From positions 1 to 27,712 of the forward strand of contig NZ_JOHO01000073.1 of NCBI RefSeq assembly GCF_000719705.1: a stretch of DNA of 27,712 nt, written 5' to 3'. The translations under genes and the position numbers were made by a program. Below, in pieces: positions 23,308-27,712 of this stretch; positions within the stretch are counted from its first letter, which is position 1; every line of letters starts with the position of its first letter. The DNA is from Streptomyces sp. NRRL S-350 (lineage in GTDB: Bacteria; Actinomycetota; Actinomycetes; Streptomycetales; Streptomycetaceae). Under the pieces are notes generated by a model, which did not search any database, had not been told where the DNA came from, and saw nothing but the letters and a program-made list of their open reading frames with translations.

Positions 23308-23877
23308 ATGGACCATCGGGACGTCGACACGGCCTTGGCAGAGTTGCTGAAGGTACTCAGACCGCATGCCGACAAGGATTGGACGGTGCCAGCAGGTCCG
23401 CTGAAGTGGAGCTGCTGGGAGACGGCGGCGCACATCGGGCACGACCTGCTGGCCTACGCGGGGCAGGTGGCAGCACGTCCCACCGACTCCTACCTCCCGT
23501 TCGACCTGAACGTCAGCCCCGCTGCCTCCCCGACCGAGGTACTCCAGACGGTCACCGCCTGCGGCCGGCTCCTCAGCTGCGTGCTGACCGCAGCCAGTCC
23601 GACCTTGCGGGCCTGGCACTGGGGTCCCTGCGATCCCGAGGGCTTCGCAGCAATGGGCGTCGCTGAAGCCCTGCTGCATACACACGACATCACGCAGGGT
23701 CTGGCCGTGGACTGGCAGCCGCCCGCACCCCTATGCGCGGCCGTGCTCGGTCGTCTGTTCCCCGATGCCCCTCCTGGAGACCCCGTCCAGGTGCTTCTCT
23801 GGTGCACCGGCCGCCAGGAACTGGATGGCCTTCCCCGCCGAACCTCGTGGGTATGGAAAGCAGCGCGCTCCGACTGA
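23308..23877 (+). CDS. DinB/MDMPI-like (maleylpyruvate isomerase N-terminal type) protein
   Basis: The protein has 189 residues; ATG at 23308 has GAGGAG 7 nt upstream. It shows the four-helix DinB-like layout of mycothiol-dependent maleylpyruvate isomerase N-terminal domains. A first helix with LLKVLRPHADKDWTVPAG is followed by a metal-ligand region (TAAHIGHDLLAYAGQVA). A second His motif lies near the end of the helical part (LLHTHDITQGLAVDWQPP). The three His could bind a divalent metal. Such proteins are thiol-transfer or detoxification enzymes that use mycothiol in actinobacteria; the actual substrate is unknown. It stands alone, downstream of IS debris. Confidence 0.75.
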   Translation: MDHRDVDTALAELLKVLRPHADKDWTVPAGPLKWSCWETAAHIGHDLLAYAGQVAARPTDSYLPFDLNVSPAASPTEVLQTVTACGRLLSCVLTAASPTLRAWHWGPCDPEGFAAMGVAEALLHTHDITQGLAVDWQPPAPLCAAVLGRLFPDAPPGDPVQVLLWCTGRQELDGLPRRTSWVWKAARSD

Positions 23878-24139
23878 TCGCACCACCCGGTAAACGTTCC
23901 CGGTCACAGCACTAGCCTGACTGAGGGAACCGGCAGCCTGGTGTGGCCGGGACGCGCTGATCGCCGACGGGAAGATCCGCACCGCCTGACCGAGCACCGG
24001 GCCCGAGACAGCAGCCCCCCTCGGGCCCGCCCCGGTCGACGTGCCGCCCGGCTGTGCACGCCCACTCTTGACGGCCTGTCAGTCGAGCGGAACGGTGGAG
24101 GCGCAAGGATCCGCAACCGGCTTGGCACAAGGAGCGGTC

Positions 24140-24421
24140 ATGGCACTACGGTTCAGGGGCATCGACCCGGACACGCCCAACGGCGGCTCTCCGACCGTGT
24201 GGTTGGAGGACGAGAAAGCGGAGATCGTCATCCAGGGCTGGCTGCCCGACATGGAGATGTACCGCGTGATCAGCGAAACCGAGTGGGTGGAGGGCCACGC
24301 CACCGGCGTCCCGGACCACGAGGGCGTCGTCCGGATCCCGGTCCGGATGATCCCGTTCTTGAGGAAGGTGTGCGATGAAGCCGAGCGTGCCGGACTTTGG
24401 CGCCCTGCTGAGGAGCGCTGA
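24140..24421 (+). CDS. Small hypothetical partner of the DUF6879 gene
   Basis: A 93-residue protein; ATG at 24140 is preceded by AAGGAG. It is acidic with beta-like strands (GGSPTVWLEDEKAEIVIQGW, then HEGVVRIPVRMIPFLRKV). Its 3' end overlaps the DUF6879 gene by 47 nt, in a different frame, so the two are co-translated. Small proteins of this kind commonly precede DUF6879 in Streptomyces (recollection). Together with the DUF6879 and XRE genes it forms a regulatory cassette of the type often linked to development or signalling. Its biochemical role is unknown. Confidence 0.75.
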   Translation: MALRFRGIDPDTPNGGSPTVWLEDEKAEIVIQGWLPDMEMYRVISETEWVEGHATGVPDHEGVVRIPVRMIPFLRKVCDEAERAGLWRPAEER

Positions 24422-24902
24422 GCGCTCCGCGTGCCACCTGGAGATGCGCGACTCCTACATGGACGACCCGGTGTTCGCCGACTGGCGCGCCGGCCTCCCG
24501 GTCGACCGGCCCGAGGCCTACGACCTGCCCGAGGAGTACACCGCCTGGGCCGCCCTGGTGCGGGAGACGGTCGGCCGCGGTGTGGCGATGCGCCGCGCTC
24601 GGATCGTCTCGGAGCCGGTGACCGCCTACATCCGCTGGGAGCACGCGATCACCGAGCGGCACAACGTCGCGCTCGGCGAGCAGGTCCGCTGGCTGCCCCG
24701 GTCGAAGGCCTCCGACCTCGCGCTGCCGGGCAACGACCTCTGGCTGGTCGACGAGCGCCTAGTCCTGTTCCACTGGTTCACCGGTGACGGCGAGTGGGCC
24801 GGGCACGAGACCACCGAGAATCCGGCCGTGGTGAAGATGGTGACCGGCGCCTTCGAGGCGGTGTGGGAGAGGGCCGTTCCCCACGCGCAGTACACCGTCT
24901 GA
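24375..24902 (+). CDS. DUF6879 family protein
   Basis: The 175-residue protein has the hallmarks of DUF6879. It opens PDFGALLRSAERSACHLEMR with DSYM following, continues RRARIVSEPVTAYIRWEH, then ERHNVALGEQVRWLPRSKAS, and then the DLWLVDERLVLFHWFTGDGEW core. The last helix is AVVKMVTGAFEAVWERAVP. It starts inside the preceding gene (47-nt overlap) and is followed 41 nt later by an XRE-type regulator. In Streptomyces this family is nearly always paired with XRE/DUF5753 regulators and probably acts as their partner or effector, but no activity has been shown to my knowledge. Confidence 0.85.
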   Translation: MKPSVPDFGALLRSAERSACHLEMRDSYMDDPVFADWRAGLPVDRPEAYDLPEEYTAWAALVRETVGRGVAMRRARIVSEPVTAYIRWEHAITERHNVALGEQVRWLPRSKASDLALPGNDLWLVDERLVLFHWFTGDGEWAGHETTENPAVVKMVTGAFEAVWERAVPHAQYTV

Positions 24903-24943
24903 GCAACCTGTCCACCACCACCACCCGCCGGGCAGCCAGCACC

Positions 24944-25792
24944 ATGTCGTCGTCCCCGTCATCCAGCGTCATCGAGGCGCGCAAGGCGCTCGCCAACCGT
25001 CTGGTCGGCCTGCGCAAGGACGCCGGCCTGACCGGCGACGAGCTGTCCACCCGGTGCGGGTGGCATCCGGCCAAGACCTCCCGGATCCAGAGCGGCAAGT
25101 CCGCCCCGTCCGAGGACGACCTGCGCGCCTGGTGCGCCGCCTGCGACGCAAGCGACCAGGTCCCCGACCTGATCACCGCCGCCCGCGCGGTCGACTCCAT
25201 GTACACCGAGTGGCGCCGCATGGAACGCGGCGGGCTGCGCGCCGCCCAGGAGTCGGTTGCCGCCCTCTACCGCCGCACCGGCCTGTTCCGCGTCTACGCC
25301 AGCCGCGTCCTGCCGGGCATGGTGCAGACCCCCGAATACACCACCGCCGTCCTGCGCTCGATTCAGCGCGCCCGGGTCGAAGTCGACGACGTCGCCGACG
25401 CCGTGGAGGCGCGGCTGGAGCGGCAGCGGATGCTGTTCTCCGGCCGGCACCGCTTCGGCCTGCTCATCGAGGAGTGGGTGCTGCGCGCCGCGGTGTGCGA
25501 CCCGGAGGCGATGGCGGCCCAGCTCGGCCACCTGCTCGCCGTCTCCGCCAGCCCGTTCGTCAGCGTCGGTGTCGTCCCGACGGGGCCAGGCCGTCCACAC
25601 CTGCCGGTCGAGGACTTCTACCTGTTCGACGAGGCCGAGGTGGCTGTCGAGCTGACCTCCGGCTATCTGCGGATCACCCAGCCACGTGAGATCGCCGACT
25701 ACGTGCGCACCTTCACCGACCTGGCGTCCATGGCCGTGCACGGAACCGGAGCCCGTCAGCTGATCACAGCGGCGATAGCCACTCTCGGGTGA
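24944..25792 (+). CDS. XRE-family HTH regulator with DUF5753
   Basis: This 282-residue protein starts at ATG 24944. The helix-turn-helix (about residues 12-65) reads LANRLVGLRKDAGLTGDELS, then CGWHPAKTSRIQSGKSAPSE. The DUF5753 domain (about 95-275) contains VYASRVLPGMVQTPEYTTAV, RLERQRML and GLLIEEWVLRAAVCDPE. Many Streptomyces proteins of this kind act with DUF397 or DUF6879 partners in development and antibiotic control. No DUF397 gene is present; the partner here is DUF6879. The start has a weak ribosome binding site, which fits coupling to the gene before it. The gap is 41 nt, so one operon is likely. Confidence 0.9.
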   Translation: MSSSPSSSVIEARKALANRLVGLRKDAGLTGDELSTRCGWHPAKTSRIQSGKSAPSEDDLRAWCAACDASDQVPDLITAARAVDSMYTEWRRMERGGLRAAQESVAALYRRTGLFRVYASRVLPGMVQTPEYTTAVLRSIQRARVEVDDVADAVEARLERQRMLFSGRHRFGLLIEEWVLRAAVCDPEAMAAQLGHLLAVSASPFVSVGVVPTGPGRPHLPVEDFYLFDEAEVAVELTSGYLRITQPREIADYVRTFTDLASMAVHGTGARQLITAAIATLG

Positions 25793-25972
25793 CGTCCCGC
25801 AAGTAGGCGCAACCTCATTGAGGGCCCGGCCGGTCACTCCCTACCGTCGATCCGTCGCCCGCCGTGACGGACCGGACACCCGGCCCCGGCGGGCGAGCTG
25901 GGCTGCTGCGCCCGCCCGTCCCACGTCGGGTGAGCGCAGCCGTCACCGCCAACGAGAGAGCGGAGTTCCGCC

Positions 25973-26485
25973 GTGGCAGCGCACCCCGTAACCCGCCCAC
26001 CGGCCACGGCTGCAGCCGCGCGAGGGGTTGCACCGACGGGTGCGAGGCGCACGGTGACGACCGTCGAAGCCTCGACACGGCCCCCGAGCGCCGACGCCGT
26101 GAAGGTGCTGCTGCCCTACGAGCCGCAGTCCGCCGCCGAGGCCCGGCGCCTCGTGCGCACCACGCTGCGATCTTGGGGGCTGGAGGACCTGGTCGAGGCT
26201 GGCGAGCTCATCGTCAGCGAGCTTGTCGGCAACGCCGTGCGGACCGGATGCCGCCGCCGGATGACGGTCACCGTCGAGCGGATCACCGGCCGGTGCGTGC
26301 GGATCAGCGTCAGCGACGGCTCCCGCGCACTGCCCTGCCTGATCGAGGCCGGCACGTCGGCAGAGTCGGGCCGGGGACTTGCCCTGGTCCACCATCTGAC
26401 CGGCGGGCACTGGGGCGCGAGCCTGGAAGGGCTCGGCAAGACCGTCCACGCGGATCTGCACACTCATGCCCCCAGCCAGGCGTAG
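25973..26485 (+). CDS. RsbW-like ATP-binding (HATPase) protein
   Basis: A 170-residue protein starts at GTG 25973 with CGGAG 7 nt upstream. After about 40 disordered residues it has the GHKL/HATPase fold of the anti-sigma-factor-kinase type. The N-box is ELIVSELVGNAV (Glu83, Asn87), the G1 box is VSDGSRALP (Asp115, Gly116) and the G2 box is ESGRGLALVHHL (Gly133, Gly135). It lacks a partner sigma factor or anti-anti-sigma gene here. Small stand-alone proteins of this type commonly lie beside XRE/DUF5753 genes in Streptomyces and may link ATP binding to that regulator. A hairpin follows the stop at 26524-26541. Confidence 0.85.
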   Translation: MAAHPVTRPPATAAAARGVAPTGARRTVTTVEASTRPPSADAVKVLLPYEPQSAAEARRLVRTTLRSWGLEDLVEAGELIVSELVGNAVRTGCRRRMTVTVERITGRCVRISVSDGSRALPCLIEAGTSAESGRGLALVHHLTGGHWGASLEGLGKTVHADLHTHAPSQA

Positions 26486-26523
26486 CCCACGAGTGCCACG
26501 GTGCGCCGGGGCGGCCCTCTACG

Positions 26524-26541
26524 CCTCCCGCCTCCGGGAGG
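26524..26541 (+). terminator. Hairpin after the ATP-binding protein gene
   Basis: CCTCCCG (26524-26530) pairs with CGGGAGG (26535-26541) across a 4-nt loop. It lies 38 nt past the stop of the HATPase gene. The stem is short but GC-only. Confidence 0.45.
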
Positions 26542-26675
26542 GCACCACACAGCGACGACGAGGAGGTCGGCTGGAACTGTCCGAATGTCTGGGTCTGGAC
26601 GTCGGGTGAGATGCTCAACGCGGGCCTGGCCTCTGGTCGGTGGTGGTTCCTGGTGGGGACAGCGCGGTGCTGTCG

Positions 26676-27644
26676 TCACGTAGAGGGTGTGCCTTGCGTT
26701 GCTCGGTAGCGCGATGGCGGTGTTCCGTAGCGGCTGACGAATGCCTGGCGGAGCGTTTCAGCGGTTCTGAAGCCGCACTGTGCCGCCACGCTCGCCACGG
26801 GTAGTGAGGTGGAAGCCAGGAGGTGAGCGGCGGCTTCGGTGCGCGCGTCGCGGACGAATCGGCCCGGCGCCTTTCCAAGGTCGTCGATGAACAAGCGGGT
26901 CAGGTGGCGTTCGCTCACCCCGGCGTCGGCTGCCAGTGCGGTTGCGGTCAGGTCGCCGGTCAGGTGGCTGGCGATGTAGTTGACGGCTCGCCTGACCAGG
27001 CTGTTGGTGGGTGCTGGGGTTGCTGTGAACATGCTCATCTGTGCCTGGTTGCCGGGCCGTTGCAGATAGGTGACCAGGCCGCGGGCCACGGAGCGCGCCA
27101 ACTCCGCGCCGTGGTCCTCCTCGATGAAGGCCAGGGCGAGGTCCAGGGCGCTCGTGACGCCCGCCGCGGTGGACACGCCTCCGTCGCGGATGTAGATCGG
27201 CGCCGGATCCACGGTGATCTCCGGGTAGGCCGAGGCCAACTGCTCGGCGTACCACCAGTGAGTCGTGACGCGTTTGCCGTTGAGCAGGCCGGCGGCAGCC
27301 AGGACGGTCGCCCCTGTGCAGACCGAGGCCACTCTGCGGCTCTCCCTGGCCAGGCGGCGGACATGGCCGACGATCCGCGGGTTGCCTGCCGCGGCCTCGT
27401 GGCCGAACCCTCCCGAGACGATCAGCGTGTCCAGCGGCCCCCGCAGCCGCTCCAGGGATCGCTGGCCCTGCAGCGTCAGCCCCGAGTCGCAGGTGATCGC
27501 GCGGCCTCCCGGCGTGGCCACGCTCACGGCATAGGCGGGGCTGGCACCGAGCCGGTTGGCGGTGGTCAAGCTTGTCGTCACGCAGGCGATGTCCAGCAAC
27601 TCGGCCTCGTCGTATCCGACGAGGACCACCACTCGTTCCTCCAT
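26676..27644 (-). CDS. GlxA-family transcriptional regulator (DJ-1/PfpI + AraC HTH)
   Basis: The protein has 322 residues, starting at ATG 27644. Residues about 1-180 form a DJ-1/PfpI class I glutamine-amidotransferase-like domain (RVVVLVGYDEAELLDIAC, LDTLIVSGGFG, and the nucleophile-elbow ASVCTGATVLAAAGLL with its Cys). About residues 215-315 form an AraC-type double helix-turn-helix (LTATALAADAGVSERHLTRL, then SVAAQCGFRTAETLRQAF and YGTPPSRYR). GlxA-type regulators sense a metabolite through the first domain; the ligand and targets cannot be read here. An earlier TTG at 27680 is unlikely. It is the last gene in the window on the minus strand. A partial inverted repeat lies upstream. Confidence 0.9.
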   Translation of the reverse strand: MEERVVVLVGYDEAELLDIACVTTSLTTANRLGASPAYAVSVATPGGRAITCDSGLTLQGQRSLERLRGPLDTLIVSGGFGHEAAAGNPRIVGHVRRLARESRRVASVCTGATVLAAAGLLNGKRVTTHWWYAEQLASAYPEITVDPAPIYIRDGGVSTAAGVTSALDLALAFIEEDHGAELARSVARGLVTYLQRPGNQAQMSMFTATPAPTNSLVRRAVNYIASHLTGDLTATALAADAGVSERHLTRLFIDDLGKAPGRFVRDARTEAAAHLLASTSLPVASVAAQCGFRTAETLRQAFVSRYGTPPSRYRATQGTPST

Positions 27645-27659
27645 GACCAGGACCCTATG

Positions 27660-27689
27660 TCGGAATGACTGGTATCCCAAGAATTCCGA
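27660..27689. promoter_or_regulatory. Inverted repeat upstream of the GlxA-type gene
   Basis: TCGGAAT (27660-27666) and ATTCCGA (27683-27689) are 7-bp inverted arms with a 16-nt spacer. The repeat is 15 nt upstream of the regulator's start codon. It is a candidate operator, perhaps for autoregulation (inference). Confidence 0.4.
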
Positions 27690-27712
27690 CCTGGTCGCTG
27701 TCTGCCCTTGGC

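Noticed and set aside
1..27712. CRISPR array
   Set aside because: No regularly spaced repeats with unique spacers were seen. The only tandem array (1383-1915) is protein-coding.

Overview
The window is high-GC actinobacterial DNA, almost certainly Streptomyces. The codon use is strongly G/C at third positions and GTG starts are frequent. Lineage-typical families include DUF6879 with XRE/DUF5753, GlxA, an actinobacterial ImuA'-type RecA-like protein and Cys-tailed integrases. Many broken genes, IS fragments and recombinases suggest a chromosome arm or a plasmid-like accessory region. All family names come from reading the translations; no database search was run.

Layout. 1-4.9 kb: small hypothetical genes, a membrane-anchored protein with a 12-residue repeat, a DUF4240 protein and several unassigned proteins. 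5.0-5.6 kb: the C-terminal remnant of a tyrosine recombinase. 5.7-6.9 kb: a minus-strand operon of three hypothetical proteins. 7.15-9.03 kb: remains of a DNA-repair island, with a truncated ATP-dependent DNA ligase, a small Cys protein, a protein with an internally duplicated domain, and the 5' half of an imuA'-like (RecA-fold) gene.

9.03-18.11 kb is the centrepiece, a mobile element of about 9.1 kb inserted into that imuA'-like gene. The 3' half of the gene resumes at about 18109 and the two halves rejoin in frame, which fixes both ends of the element to within a few bases. It carries an overlapping operon of three large tyrosine-recombinase-like proteins (485, 640 and 795 aa) plus a 134-aa HTH/coiled-coil protein. 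This resembles Tn554 tnpABC with an extra recombinase, or an enlarged RIT element. The middle protein appears to lack catalytic residues. Three oppositely oriented passenger genes follow: an alpha/beta-hydrolase, a secreted small protein and a calcium-type beta/gamma-crystallin. At least two of them end at strong hairpins. The ends carry AGGTTA/TAACCT and several TGTCTCA repeats. A relic of a second, diverged copy of the coiled-coil gene's 3' end lies beside the hydrolase gene, suggesting how cargo was acquired.

18.6-23.3 kb is decaying. It holds a frameshifted hypothetical gene, an IS with 37-bp terminal inverted repeats that carries an intact passenger gene and a doubly frameshifted transposase, another frameshifted gene, and the tail of an IS630-like transposase. 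23.3-27.6 kb is ordinary Streptomyces content: a DinB/MDMPI-like protein, a small protein-DUF6879-XRE/DUF5753 cluster, an RsbW-like ATP-binding protein and a GlxA/AraC regulator.
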